Assembly: GCF_004310685.1 (NCBI RefSeq)
Contig: NZ_SISG01000001.1
Coordinates: 1,674,001-1,738,000, forward strand
From: Glaciihabitans arcticus
GTDB taxonomy: Bacteria > Actinomycetota > Actinomycetes > Actinomycetales > Microbacteriaceae
DNA: 64,000 nt
Direction: 5' to 3'
Shown here: positions 18,826-27,053 of the stretch, in pieces
Layout of the letters: each line of letters begins with the position of its first letter
How positions within the stretch are numbered: position 1 is the first letter of the stretch
The notes under the pieces: model-generated
The model's database searches: none
The model's input: the letters and a program-made list of their open reading frames with translations, nothing else
What the model was told of the DNA's origin: nothing
Program-made: the position numbers and the translations under genes

Positions 18826-20406
18826 CTACGCCGCCCCGACCGCGATCACGCCGGGCGTCGCCGCGTCGAACACGAGTCGCCGCGTCGCGATCTTGTCGGT
18901 GAAGAACCTGTCATGGCTGACGACGACCACCGCTCCCGGGAAGTGGATGAGCGCTCGCTCCATGACCTGCGTGCTCGCCATGTCGAGGTGGTTGGTGGGC
19001 TCATCCAGAACCAGAACGGATGCGCCGCTCAGCAGGCACTGGGCCATCGCGACGCGAGCCCGCTGGCCGCCCGACAGGTTGCCGATGCGTTGCTTGAGGT
19101 CAGCCTCGGAGAACTGGAACATCGACAGGAAGCGCCCTACCGACTTGCGTGTGGCGGTGAGGGCGAGGCTGTCGGGCATGGCGTTGACAGCGTGGGTGAC
19201 GGTGTCCTCGTCGTCGAGTTCGGCGAGTACCTGGTTGTACGAGATGACCTTGGCACCGCCGACCCAGTCGGCACGGCCGTGGTCTGCCTTCTCCTCGCCC
19301 ATGAGCACACGCAGCAGGGTGCTCTTGCCCGAGCCGTTCGAGCCGAGCACCACGATGCGGTTGCCGCGGCGGATCTCCAGCGTGAGGTCCTCGAACAGCA
19401 GCTTGTCGCCGTACGACTTGCTGAGGCTCTCCACCCGGCACAGCACGTCCTTGACGTGCAGGCCGCGGTAGATCTCGGTGATGATCTCGTCGACCGGTCG
19501 CGGTGCGCGCGCCTTCTTGATCTTCGAAAGCTCCTTGCCGAGGCCCTTGCTGGCGTTCTTGGCAGCCTCGCGTCGATCGGCGATGCCCTCGGCCTCGAAG
19601 GCGAGCAGCTCGGACTCGTGCTGGAACTGCGCTTCAAGCGTCTTCAGCCGGAATTGCTTCTGGATAACGTACTCCGCAAAATTGCCCGGATATTCCTGCA
19701 GGTGGAAGTTCTCCACCTCGATGATCCGCGTGACCACGGCGTCGAGGAACTTGCGATCGTGCGAGACGATGATCGCGGCGCCGCGGAAGCTCTTGAACCA
19801 CGACTCGAGCCACTCGACCCCCGCGACGTCGAGGTAGTTCGTCGGTTCATCCAGCAACAGAACATCGGGCTTCTCGAGCAGGATCTTCGCCAGGGCCGCG
19901 CGGTTGCGCCAGCCGCCGGAGAGCTCGTCGATCGCGCTCTCGCGGTGCGCCTGGGTGAAGCCGAGGGTGGTCAGCGCGGTGTCGATGTGGCGCTGGTAAT
20001 CCCAGCCATCGAGTCGCTCCATCTGCTCGAACAGCTCCGACTGGCGGTGGATGAGCGGGTCGTAGTCGGCATCGGGTAGAGCCATCGCGGCATCGATCTC
20101 GGCGAGTTCGCGTTCCGCCGCGTGGATCTCGTCGAAGAGTCCGTCGAGCACCTCGAGGATCGTCTGCGTGCCGTTCAACTCGGAGAACTGCGAGAAGTAG
20201 CCGAACTTGGTGCCGGGCTCGATGGTCACGGTGCCGGAATCCGCCGACACCTGCTCGAGGGCGAGCTTGAGCAGGGTGGACTTTCCGGAGCCATTGCGAC
20301 CGATCAGGCCGACCCGATCGCTGGTTTCGAGGCGGAAGAACGCCTCCCTCAGAACGGGCGTCTTCTCGAAGCTGACGTTCACGTCGTTCAGGCGGATCAT
20401 GCTCAT
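18826..20406 (-). CDS. ABC-F family ATPase
   Basis: A 526-residue soluble twin-ATPase protein without membrane helices. Two nucleotide-binding domains are present: Walker A 'GRNGSGKS' and 'GSNGSGKS', signatures 'LSGGWRNR' and 'LSGGQRAR', Walker B 'LLLDEPTNYLD' and 'LVLDEPTNHLD'. The charged linker between them ('FQHESELLAFEAEG...KIKKARAPRP') is the P-site tRNA interaction motif region of ABC-F proteins. These act on ribosomes in translation or antibiotic resistance; which applies cannot be told. ATG 20406 is chosen because GAGGAG lies 8 nt upstream. Confidence 0.92.
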   Translation of the reverse strand: MSMIRLNDVNVSFEKTPVLREAFFRLETSDRVGLIGRNGSGKSTLLKLALEQVSADSGTVTIEPGTKFGYFSQFSELNGTQTILEVLDGLFDEIHAAERELAEIDAAMALPDADYDPLIHRQSELFEQMERLDGWDYQRHIDTALTTLGFTQAHRESAIDELSGGWRNRAALAKILLEKPDVLLLDEPTNYLDVAGVEWLESWFKSFRGAAIIVSHDRKFLDAVVTRIIEVENFHLQEYPGNFAEYVIQKQFRLKTLEAQFQHESELLAFEAEGIADRREAAKNASKGLGKELSKIKKARAPRPVDEIITEIYRGLHVKDVLCRVESLSKSYGDKLLFEDLTLEIRRGNRIVVLGSNGSGKSTLLRVLMGEEKADHGRADWVGGAKVISYNQVLAELDDEDTVTHAVNAMPDSLALTATRKSVGRFLSMFQFSEADLKQRIGNLSGGQRARVAMAQCLLSGASVLVLDEPTNHLDMASTQVMERALIHFPGAVVVVSHDRFFTDKIATRRLVFDAATPGVIAVGAA

Positions 20407-20465
20407 GCGGTGGTACTCCTCGGGTTGTGCAGCCGGGGCCACCTCAGGTGTTCAGGGTACCGGGC

Positions 20466-20648
20466 CTACTCGGCGTCGCGGCGCAGCTTGAGTGCGCGGG
20501 CCATCCGATCGGTCACGCCGTCCGTGTACTCGTTGGCGAGTGTCATCGCCTCGAAGGTGAGGTCGGCGCCGCCCATGATGGCGAAGATCGCGGCCTGGGC
20601 CTTCTGCTCCTGCGTGAGTGGGGTCTGCCCCTCGGGTTCGCTCGCCAT
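20466..20648 (-). CDS. Small conserved-type protein of unknown function (60 residues)
   Basis: A short acidic/amphipathic soluble protein with a Gln/Lys-rich region and a basic C-terminus ('RMARALKLRRDAE'). Not recognised. ATG 20648 is supported by a TAAAGT -10 box 7 nt upstream. It ends 59 nt before the ABC-F start and is probably co-transcribed with it. Confidence 0.6.
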   Translation of the reverse strand: MASEPEGQTPLTQEQKAQAAIFAIMGGADLTFEAMTLANEYTDGVTDRMARALKLRRDAE

Positions 20649-20655
20649 GAGCACG

Positions 20656-20661
20656 ACTTTA
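20656..20661 (-). promoter_or_regulatory. -10 box of leaderless small-protein gene
   Basis: TAAAGT, 7 nt before the ATG at 20648; probably also drives the ABC-F gene. Confidence 0.45.
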
Positions 20662-20675
20662 GCCCGGGCTCGCGG

Positions 20676-21080
20676 CTACTGCACCTCGCCGCTTGCCCAG
20701 AAGACCTCGGGCGTGATGCACGCGCGAGGCACGTCCGGCAGCTGATCGGCCGCGCTGATCGCACCGTGAAAGCCGCCACCGAGAGAGACGTCATCCCCCG
20801 CTTGGATCTCCGTGCCGTCGGGCAGCACGACCGTGTCACCGTCAAGAGTTGTGCCGTGGGGAAAGACGATCAGGTTCGGGGATCCGCCCTCGAGAGTCAG
20901 GCAGCCGCCTTCGCTCCACCCGACCGCCCCCTGCGCGAGCGCGTCCTCGGCGGCATCCGACGGTTCTGGCGCGACGGCGATGATGCGACCACTGGATGAC
21001 GTGATGGCGCTCGGGCTCGAGCACCCCGCGAGCATCGCGGCGGCGAGCAATACGCCGCCGAGACTCACGAGTCGGTTCAT
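20676..21080 (-). CDS. Lipoprotein, copy A of a duplicated family
   Basis: A 134-residue secreted lipoprotein with signal 'MNRLVSLGGVLLAAAMLAGC' and lipidated Cys at 20. The mature part has 'NLIVFPHGTTLDGDTVVLPDG' and ends 'EVFWASGEVQ'; three Cys in the mature domain could pair. It is clearly paralogous to the lipoprotein at 22310-22717 over its whole length. The family is not recognised and its role is unknown. A TACTGT -10 box lies 6 nt before the ATG, so the transcript is probably leaderless. Confidence 0.78.
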   Translation of the reverse strand: MNRLVSLGGVLLAAAMLAGCSSPSAITSSSGRIIAVAPEPSDAAEDALAQGAVGWSEGGCLTLEGGSPNLIVFPHGTTLDGDTVVLPDGTEIQAGDDVSLGGGFHGAISAADQLPDVPRACITPEVFWASGEVQ

Positions 21081-21086
21081 GGCCCA

Positions 21087-21092
21087 ACAGTA
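21087..21092 (-). promoter_or_regulatory. -10 box of leaderless lipoprotein A gene
   Basis: TACTGT, 6 nt before the ATG at 21080. The same spacing is seen before its paralogue. Confidence 0.5.
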
Positions 21093-21188
21093 GTGAGATT
21101 GCCGCATCCAGCACAGCGAATGCCCCGGATTCGGCCGAGTGAGGCTGCCATGGAGGGCTCGAACCGCCGAAAGCGGCTCGAACGATGT

Positions 21189-21509
21189 TCAGTGGTGGAT
21201 CTCGAACACGATCGCCTCAATGCCGCCAGTCGACCGATATAGGTGGACGCTGTTCATCCCGGTGTCGGGCGGGTCCTCGACGAGAGCGAGCTCGCTAGAT
21301 ATAGCCTCTTCGTCCCCGGTCAGGTCGACGCACGGCTGGAGATAGCCGATCCGAATGGTCGAATGAGTCCGCGAGAGCGTGCGCGCCTCCGTGCGACTCA
21401 GTTCCCTCGCCGGGGTAAGGGTGGTTCCGTCCGGAAGGTAGAGCTCCCAACCTCCACGCACGATGCGCGCCCACACCTTTGGCTTTGCTGGCGGCTTCCT
21501 CTTGGGCAT
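21189..21509 (-). CDS. Hypothetical protein, 106 residues
   Basis: A soluble protein with a basic Lys/Pro-rich head (MPKRKPPAKPK), the segment 'GWELYLPDGTTLTPARELSRTEA' and an acidic C-terminal half. No family recognised. The ATG at 21509 has a TAGGCT -10 box 6 nt upstream, which supports both the start and the gene's reality. It lies between the two genes of a lipoprotein duplication. Confidence 0.6.
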   Translation of the reverse strand: MPKRKPPAKPKVWARIVRGGWELYLPDGTTLTPARELSRTEARTLSRTHSTIRIGYLQPCVDLTGDEEAISSELALVEDPPDTGMNSVHLYRSTGGIEAIVFEIHH

Positions 21510-21515
21510 GAGGCG

Positions 21516-21521
21516 AGCCTA
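21516..21521 (-). promoter_or_regulatory. -10 box of leaderless hypothetical gene
   Basis: TAGGCT, 6 nt before the ATG at 21509. Confidence 0.45.
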
Positions 21522-21602
21522 GGGCGCGCGACGGTGCACATCCGACTGGATGGTAAGTCCGACGCTGAAGCCCCGTCTCCCTATGGACATGCCACCGCCC
21601 GC

Positions 21603-22304
21603 TCACTCGCGCGGCCATTCCCGCACGGGCAGAGCGTGCAGCTGCTCGAAGGCCGACCGCGCGATCTCCTCATCGCAGTCGCCGGTGACGGTTATGAGTA
21701 CGACCTCGTCGCCCATGTCGCCCGGCGATTCGAGAAGCACCCTGCAGGCAGTCCGGGGCCAGCTGCTCACCCACCCGAGCCGGAACCCCGCGTTCGCCAC
21801 GCGCGACCGAAGCGGCTCGATGGCCTCGCGGAGGGCGGCTTCGCGCCGCATCGCGGGCGTGTGCCAGCTCTGGTCGGCGAGCGCCCGCTCCACCTCGGCG
21901 CGATACTGCTCAGCGTCGAAGTAGAGGTCGTCGACCGCTAGGGCGCGGCCGCGAGTTCGGATCTGGTGCGCCTCGCCCCAGTCGTAGCCCGTGAACTGGC
22001 GAAAGTCGCTCCACCGTACAAGCCCACCGGGAACTTCCTCGATCCTGGGCGCCACATCGCTGCAGCCTTCGAAACCGCAGTCGCAGGTGTACAGAAAGAG
22101 ACGCCGCGATCGGAACGGCGGCACCAGCCGCGCTCCCTCTTGGAAGAAAGGTTGCGCGAAGGTGGCGTGTGTCTCGTCGCGAAGTGCGCCGTACGAGCGG
22201 AGGTCGACCCCGTCCACAAGGATCTTCACGAAGAAATCCTCGCCGTCCTCTTCCTTGACGAAATCGAAGGCGATGCTGCTCACGCGCGCAGGCAGCCCTC
22301 TCAC
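21603..22304 (-). CDS. Hypothetical protein, 233 residues, downstream of lipoprotein B
   Basis: A soluble protein, rich in charged residues. The N-terminal half contains 'FFVKILVDGVDLRSYGAL' and a 'YTCDCGFEGCSD' cysteine cluster that could bind a metal; the C-terminal half is helical. The layout recalls proteins annotated only as hypothetical in actinobacteria. GTG 22304 is chosen because GGGGGAG lies 8 nt upstream; it begins 6 nt after the lipoprotein B stop, implying co-transcription. Confidence 0.68.
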   Translation of the reverse strand: MRGLPARVSSIAFDFVKEEDGEDFFVKILVDGVDLRSYGALRDETHATFAQPFFQEGARLVPPFRSRRLFLYTCDCGFEGCSDVAPRIEEVPGGLVRWSDFRQFTGYDWGEAHQIRTRGRALAVDDLYFDAEQYRAEVERALADQSWHTPAMRREAALREAIEPLRSRVANAGFRLGWVSSWPRTACRVLLESPGDMGDEVVLITVTGDCDEEIARSAFEQLHALPVREWPRE

Positions 22305-22309
22305 GGGAG

Positions 22310-22717
22310 TCACTCCCCCAGTTCGCCGCTCGCCCAGAAGATCTCCTCGGTCAAGCACTCCGCGGGAATGTCGGGCAGCTGCCCCGCCCCGTCCTTCGAT
22401 GAGTGCATACCGCCACCGAGAGCGACATTGTCCCCCGACTCGATCTTTGTGCCGTCCGGCAACACGACGGTCTCGCCGTCGAGGGTCGTACCGTGCGGGA
22501 ACACCACGAGGTTCGGCTCCACGTCGCCGAGAACCATGCATCCGGCATCGCCCCACCTGACGGTGCCTTGAGCGAGCGCCTGCTCGGCTGCATCCTCGTG
22601 CTGCGCCGCAATTGCGATGGTGCGATCAGTGGATGACGTCACCGCCGTCGGGCCCGAACAACCCGCAAGCAGCGCGAGGACCACCAGCGCGCCGACCACC
22701 ATCGGGACTCGAGTCAT
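22310..22717 (-). CDS. Lipoprotein, copy B of a duplicated family
   Basis: A 135-residue lipoprotein with the lipobox Cys at residue 20, as in copy A. The two share 'DAAE.ALAQG.V.W', 'PNL.VFPHGTTLDG.TVVLPDG' and the C-terminal 'FWASGE', an obvious paralogous pair. Function unknown. The start codon is preceded by TAACCT at 6 nt, again leaderless. It is followed directly by a 233-residue hypothetical gene. Confidence 0.78.
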   Translation of the reverse strand: MTRVPMVVGALVVLALLAGCSGPTAVTSSTDRTIAIAAQHEDAAEQALAQGTVRWGDAGCMVLGDVEPNLVVFPHGTTLDGETVVLPDGTKIESGDNVALGGGMHSSKDGAGQLPDIPAECLTEEIFWASGELGE

Positions 22718-22723
22718 GGCTCT

Positions 22724-22729
22724 AGGTTA
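22724..22729 (-). promoter_or_regulatory. -10 box of leaderless lipoprotein B gene
   Basis: TAACCT, 6 nt before the ATG at 22717. Confidence 0.45.
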
Positions 22730-22824
22730 CTTGCGAGCCGGTTTCGGCGGAATGAGCTGGCCAGTGTGGGCTCGAATCGCCGGAACCGGCTCAAAAGTGC
22801 AGTCCTCAGCGATTCACCTTCGAA

Positions 22825-23901
22825 TCAGTTGTTGAAGCGGAACTCCACGACGTCGCCGTCCTGCATCACGTATTCCTTGCCCTCGATACGGGCCTTGCCC
22901 TTGGCGCGAGCCTCGGCGATCGAGCCGGTCTCGACGAGGTCGTCGAAGCCGATGATCTCGGCCTTGATGAAGCCCTTTTCAAAATCGGTGTGGATGACGC
23001 CTGCGGCCTGCGGGGCCTTGGCGCCCTTCGGGATCGTCCACGCGCGCGTCTCTTTCGGACCGGCCGTGAGGTAGGTCTGCAGGCCGAGCGTGTTGAAGCC
23101 GATGCGGGCGAGCTGGTCGAGACCGCTCTCGTCCTGGCCGGTGGAGGCGAGCAGTTCTGCGGCGTCCTCGGCGTCGAGGTCGACGAGTTCCGACTCGAGC
23201 TTGGCGTCGAGGAACACGGCCTGGGCCGGCGCCACGAGTGCGGCGAGCGCGGCCTTCGCGGAGTCGGAGGTCAGCACCGCCTCGTCCACGTTGAAGACGT
23301 AGATGAACGGCTTCACGGTGAGCAGTCCGAGTTCGGCAAGAAGCGAGAGGTCGATCTTCGTCGAGGAGGAGAGCGGCTTGCCCTCGTTCAGCCAGGCGAC
23401 GGCTGCGGCCGCAGTGTCGATGGTGGCCTGGGTGATCTTCTTGGCGCGCAAGTCCTTCTCGTAGCGCGACTGCGCCTTCTCGAGAGTCTGCATGTCGGCC
23501 AGGATCAGCTCGGTGTTGATGGTCTCCATGTCGCTGGCGGCGTCGACCTTGCCGTCGACGTGCACCACATCCGGGTCCTCGAAGCCGCGCACGACCTGCG
23601 CGATTGCGTCGGCCTCGCGGATGTTGGCGAGGAACTTGTTGCCCAGGCCCTCGCCGACGGATGCGCCCTTGACGATGCCTGCGATGTCCACGAACGAGAC
23701 GGCGGCAGGCAGGATGCGCTCGGAGGAGAAGATGCCGGCGAGTACGGCGAGCCGGGCATCCGGAAGGCTGACGATGCCGGTGTTCGGTTCGATCGTGGCG
23801 AACGGGTAGTTCGCGGCGAGGACCGAGCTCTTGGTGAGAGCGTTGAAGAGGGTGGACTTGCCTACGTTAGGGAGTCCGACGATCGCGATAGTGAGAGCCA
23901 C
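22825..23901 (-). CDS. ychF: Redox-regulated ATPase YchF (OLA1-type)
   Basis: An Obg-type P-loop NTPase of 358 residues (E. coli 363) that hydrolyses ATP and associates with ribosomes. G1 is 'GLPNVGKSTLFNALT' near the N-terminus, G3 'VDIAGIVKGAS', then a coiled-coil insertion and a C-terminal TGS domain ending 'GKEYVMQDGDVVEFRFNN'. The GTG at 23901 aligns with the family's 'ALTIAIVGLPN' start. A TAGACT -10 box overlaps the stop codon of the upstream lipoprotein gene. Confidence 0.95.
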   Translation of the reverse strand: MALTIAIVGLPNVGKSTLFNALTKSSVLAANYPFATIEPNTGIVSLPDARLAVLAGIFSSERILPAAVSFVDIAGIVKGASVGEGLGNKFLANIREADAIAQVVRGFEDPDVVHVDGKVDAASDMETINTELILADMQTLEKAQSRYEKDLRAKKITQATIDTAAAAVAWLNEGKPLSSSTKIDLSLLAELGLLTVKPFIYVFNVDEAVLTSDSAKAALAALVAPAQAVFLDAKLESELVDLDAEDAAELLASTGQDESGLDQLARIGFNTLGLQTYLTAGPKETRAWTIPKGAKAPQAAGVIHTDFEKGFIKAEIIGFDDLVETGSIAEARAKGKARIEGKEYVMQDGDVVEFRFNN

Positions 23902-23909
23902 GGGGCATA

Positions 23910-23915
23910 AGTCTA
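23910..23915 (-). promoter_or_regulatory. -10 box of leaderless ychF, overlapping a stop codon
   Basis: TAGACT lies 8 nt before the GTG at 23901. Its first three bases are the TAG stop of the upstream lipoprotein gene. Confidence 0.45.
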
Positions 23916-24365
23916 CGGCGTTGGTGTCGGGGTCGGAGTCGGGTTCCATGGCAGCGTCCCCTCGGCAGGGATTACCGCCGCGCTCTCGAACGGGGTGAGC
24001 GAGGTCCAGTTGCCGTCAGACCGTACGAGGAAGAACTCCGCCGGCCCATCGACCTCGATCGGGTCGCCCTCGGGGTAAAAGTCGCCGGTCGCGCCGCAGG
24101 AGTCGGGCAGCGATACAACGCGGATCTCCGCAACGTCGAGCTCACCCTTCAGTACTTCGTCGACGCGAACCGTGTGCGCCGTCGCGCTGACGCCCATGGA
24201 GAACGTGACGCCGTCGGTGCCGGTCTCCTCGCCGACGATCACGAGGTCGGCGGAGTCCGCCATCTCGGCGGGGGTGCGGAAGTCGACCCACGATGCGCAG
24301 GTGGTCTGCGTGCACCCGGTGAGCCCCGCGGCCAGGATCAGTGCGACGAGCAGGAGCCGCTTCAT
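23913..24365 (-). CDS. Lipoprotein of the MKRLLL family, with Thr-Pro tail
   Basis: A 150-residue lipoprotein with lipidated Cys at 18. The mature domain ('SWVDFRTPAEMADSADLVIVGEETG') is paralogous to that of the lipoprotein at 24604-25080. The C-terminus ends in a (PT) repeat, typical of a wall-spanning or low-complexity tail. Function unknown. Its start overlaps the stop of the small membrane gene upstream (ATGA), so it is translationally coupled. Confidence 0.78.
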   Translation of the reverse strand: MKRLLLVALILAAGLTGCTQTTCASWVDFRTPAEMADSADLVIVGEETGTDGVTFSMGVSATAHTVRVDEVLKGELDVAEIRVVSLPDSCGATGDFYPEGDPIEVDGPAEFFLVRSDGNWTSLTPFESAAVIPAEGTLPWNPTPTPTPTP

Positions 24366-24589
24366 CCCGAAACCGGCCGAATCGGGTACTGCCTCGCGTG
24401 CCACACGATGAGCAGCGGCACAACGACCAGCTCAACCGCCATCGCACCGATATACACGGGATGCGGCCAGCCGACCGCGATCACCGAGATCACCCGGGCG
24501 ACGCCTCCCGCGACGACGATCGCGAGCAGTCCGGTCGCCACGGGCACCGCGCCGAGAACACCGAGAAGGATGAGCAGGAGTCGCTTCAT
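24362..24589 (-). CDS. Small membrane protein between paralogous lipoproteins
   Basis: A 75-residue protein with two hydrophobic helices (about 3-30 and 48-64). It shares the first codons MKRLLL with both flanking lipoproteins but has no lipobox Cys. Not recognised. Overlaps the following lipoprotein start by 4 bases. Confidence 0.62.
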   Translation of the reverse strand: MKRLLLILLGVLGAVPVATGLLAIVVAGGVARVISVIAVGWPHPVYIGAMAVELVVVPLLIVWHARQYPIRPVSG

Positions 24590-24603
24590 GCCGAAAGTAT
24601 GAC

Positions 24604-25080
24604 CTACGGCGCGGGCGAAGGCGTCGGACCTGTGGGATCCCACGGCAGCACGCCGTCGGCGGGGATCATCATCACGCCGGCCGAGGGTGTCTGCGTGCGC
24701 CACTGTCCCTCGTCGTCGGTCAGGAAGTATTCGGCTGGACCGGAGACATCGAGCGGGTCGCCGTTGGGGTACCGGTCGACGGGGCCGGTACCGCACGCCG
24801 ACTCCGGTACGGAGAGGACGCGGATCTCCTGATCGTCGAGCGTGCCCTTGAGCACCTGGTCGACATGCACCCGGTGAACTGTGGCGATGCCCGGGGTGCC
24901 GAAATAGCTCTCGGTGCCATCCGGGCCGATCTCCTCGCCGATGATCACCAGGTCCGCAGCCTCGGCCGCATCGGCGGGATCACTGAGATCAACCCATGAC
25001 AGGCACGGTTCGTTCACCTGCGCCGCGCATCCCGTCAGACCGACAGCCAGGAGTACCGCAACGAGCAGGAGTCGCTTCAT
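24604..25080 (-). CDS. Lipoprotein of the MKRLLL family
   Basis: A 158-residue lipoprotein with lipobox LTGC (Cys 18) and a mature domain paralogous to the lipoprotein at 23913-24365: 'SWVDLSDPADAAEAADLVIIGEE', 'V.VDQVLKG.L', 'PADGVLPWDPT'. It ends in a short Pro/Ser tail. It heads a probable four-gene run (two lipoproteins, a small membrane protein, ychF). Function unknown. Confidence 0.78.
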   Translation of the reverse strand: MKRLLLVAVLLAVGLTGCAAQVNEPCLSWVDLSDPADAAEAADLVIIGEEIGPDGTESYFGTPGIATVHRVHVDQVLKGTLDDQEIRVLSVPESACGTGPVDRYPNGDPLDVSGPAEYFLTDDEGQWRTQTPSAGVMMIPADGVLPWDPTGPTPSPAP

Positions 25081-25148
25081 CCCCACAGGGAACGCGCCTC
25101 GCCGTCGCCCGCGCGAGCAAAGTCGCACCCCCGTGCAACCATCGAAGA

Positions 25149-25736
25149 GTGCCCCTGAACTTCACCGCCATCGACTTCGAGACAGCCAACGGCTCCGCGG
25201 CGAGCGCGTGCTCGGTCGGCCTGGTCAAGGTACGCGACGGTCGTGTGGTGGAGACGGCGAGCTGGTTCATCCAGCCCCCGATCGGTCACGACGTTTTCAA
25301 CGAGTGGAACATTCGCATCCATGGCATCCAGCCCGTCGACGTCATCGGCGCAGCATCCTGGGTCGACCAGTTGGCCGATCTCGTCGCCTTTGCCGAGAGG
25401 GATGCGTTGGTCGCCCACAACGCCGGCTTCGACATGGGTGTGATCGCTGCGGCCTGCGCGGCCACCGTCACCGCGACCCCCGAGTTCACGTACGCCTGCA
25501 GCCTGCAGGTTGCCCGCAAGACCTACCACCTCGACTCCTACCGCCTGCCGGTCGCGGCCATGGCGGCCGGCTTCGAGGACTTCCAGCATCACGACGCACT
25601 CGCCGACGCGCAGGCCTGCGCGGCGATCATGATCCACGCGGCGAAGCGCCATGATGCCTCGGATCTCGCCCACCTCGTCGCGCTGACCGGCAACCGTATG
25701 GGCCGTATCGGCCCGCCGGTCGTGCAGTTCGTCTAG
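25149..25736 (+). CDS. DnaQ-like 3'-5' exonuclease (DEDDh)
   Basis: A 195-residue exonuclease of the DNA polymerase III epsilon/RNase T superfamily. All five catalytic positions are visible: D9 and E11 in 'DFET', D95 in 'HNAGFDMG', H147 and D152 in 'HHDALADA', so it is likely active on DNA or RNA 3' ends. It has no BRCT or helicase fusion. GTG 25149 is chosen from the motif position; an AACCAT box 6 nt upstream suggests a leaderless start, with a weak first base. It overlaps the GntR stop in a shared CTAG. Confidence 0.88.
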   Translation: MPLNFTAIDFETANGSAASACSVGLVKVRDGRVVETASWFIQPPIGHDVFNEWNIRIHGIQPVDVIGAASWVDQLADLVAFAERDALVAHNAGFDMGVIAAACAATVTATPEFTYACSLQVARKTYHLDSYRLPVAAMAAGFEDFQHHDALADAQACAAIMIHAAKRHDASDLAHLVALTGNRMGRIGPPVVQFV

Positions 25737-26071
25737 ACGACCCAAACCTTCTTCACTGCCGCGAGCGCCGCAGCGAGACTGAGCCCCTGCGCCTGGGCCG
25801 CCACCGCGAATACCGCGGCGTGGTCCACCGGCGCGGCGTGCCCGGTCACTCGTGTGCCCGCACCGCGCCGGCTCTCGACGAGTCCGGCACCCTCGAGCTC
25901 GGTGTACGCGCGCGCCACCGTGCCGGGCGCGAGCCGCAGGTCGGTCGCGAGCTGCCGCACCGTGGGCAAACGGTCGCCATGGGCGAGTTCCCCCGCCGCG
26001 ATCAGCGAGGCGATCTGCGCCCGGATCTGCTCGAACGGTGGCGTCGGGTTCGTGTCGTCAACGGTGATCAT
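25733..26071 (-). CDS. GntR-family regulator, YtrA type
   Basis: A 112-residue regulator with an N-terminal winged helix ('PPFEQIRAQIASLIAAGELAHGDRLPTVRQLATDLRLAPGTVARAYTELE') and a short C-terminal dimerisation helix, which is the YtrA subgroup layout. YtrA-type regulators usually control a membrane protein or ABC transporter in the same operon; here the upstream gene is a membrane protein that overlaps it by 4 bases. A 32-bp palindrome at the operon head is the likely operator. Confidence 0.88.
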   Translation of the reverse strand: MITVDDTNPTPPFEQIRAQIASLIAAGELAHGDRLPTVRQLATDLRLAPGTVARAYTELEGAGLVESRRGAGTRVTGHAAPVDHAAVFAVAAQAQGLSLAAALAAVKKVWVV

Positions 26072-27045
26072 GCGTCCACCGGTTCACGAGCCGGTGCCCA
26101 GCGCACCGCCACGGTGACGATGGCCGCTACGAGCAGACCCAGACCGAGCAGCACGAGTCCGATGCCCAGGACCGTCCCTATGCGGCCAAAGATGAAGGCC
26201 GACTGCAGGTACAGGGGCAGTTGGTCGGCGTCCGGACCGAGGCTGTCGGAAGAGATACTCCAGTCGGGGAGGTTAGTGCGCACTGTTGTCGAGGTGGACG
26301 TGAAGACCCCTGCCACGACGGCGAAGGTTCCGAAGTAGAGCAGCAGGGCGGAGCTCGAGAGCAGCATCACGAAGCGGGTGAGGGTTCGGCGGGCGGCGTC
26401 ATCCGCTTCGAAGAGATATGACGAGGCAGGTCGCGGCGCGAGGGCGATTCGCCGCAGGGCAATCATCACCGCGACGGCGAGCACTGCTGTTGCGGCGATG
26501 ATCGGCACCACGTAGAACCAGGCCGGGTTCGGGCTCCCGCTGATCGACTCGGCACCGAAGGCTCCGCTGATCGCACGCCAGATTCCGAGCTCGTCGCGCG
26601 ACGAGGCAAGTGCGGTGACGACGAGGAAGACAACGAGGATGCCGGCACTGGCGAGCGGGAGAGTGAATCCCCACGGAGGTCCGAAACTTCCGCTACCACG
26701 CGGCACGAGCTCAGCTGTGCGCACCGACCCTGCCGACGGCCATGCCGGCAGCGGAGCCACGGAAACCACAAGGCACCCGAGGATGGCCGCTATCGATACG
26801 CCGAGCACATGGCCGAGACCAGTCCAGTTTGCGGGCTGTGGGACGACAGTTAGGAGCACGGCGACGACGAAGAACACACCGAACGCGATCGTCATCCTGA
26901 ACCGCAGTCCGCGCACAACGGCGTCGACCTCGAGCGAGTGATCGATGAACTGTTCGGAGCGAGCGCGCGAGCGGGTGCGCAGCACGAGCAGAACGACAAT
27001 GAGCGCGCCGATGACGACGAGCGCGAAGGGGAAGAGCAGGAACAT
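26068..27045 (-). CDS. Polytopic membrane protein co-transcribed with GntR
   Basis: A 325-residue protein with about eight hydrophobic helices and an Arg-rich loop near residue 30. Not recognised as a transporter family. The ATG at 27045 starts 8 nt after a large palindrome and has no Shine-Dalgarno. The stop overlaps the GntR start (ATGA). By analogy with other YtrA operons it may export or sense a cell-envelope-active compound, but that is inference. Confidence 0.75.
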   Translation of the reverse strand: MFLLFPFALVVIGALIVVLLVLRTRSRARSEQFIDHSLEVDAVVRGLRFRMTIAFGVFFVVAVLLTVVPQPANWTGLGHVLGVSIAAILGCLVVSVAPLPAWPSAGSVRTAELVPRGSGSFGPPWGFTLPLASAGILVVFLVVTALASSRDELGIWRAISGAFGAESISGSPNPAWFYVVPIIAATAVLAVAVMIALRRIALAPRPASSYLFEADDAARRTLTRFVMLLSSSALLLYFGTFAVVAGVFTSTSTTVRTNLPDWSISSDSLGPDADQLPLYLQSAFIFGRIGTVLGIGLVLLGLGLLVAAIVTVAVRWAPAREPVDA

Positions 27046-27053
27046 CGAAGCGC

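Noticed and set aside
18811-20079. 422-codon plus-strand frame
   Set aside because: Antisense to the ABC-F ATPase, which shows two full sets of nucleotide-binding motifs.
23913-23945. GT-rich short tandem repeat
   Set aside because: It is the coding sequence of the Pro-Thr tail of the lipoprotein, not an independent repeat element.
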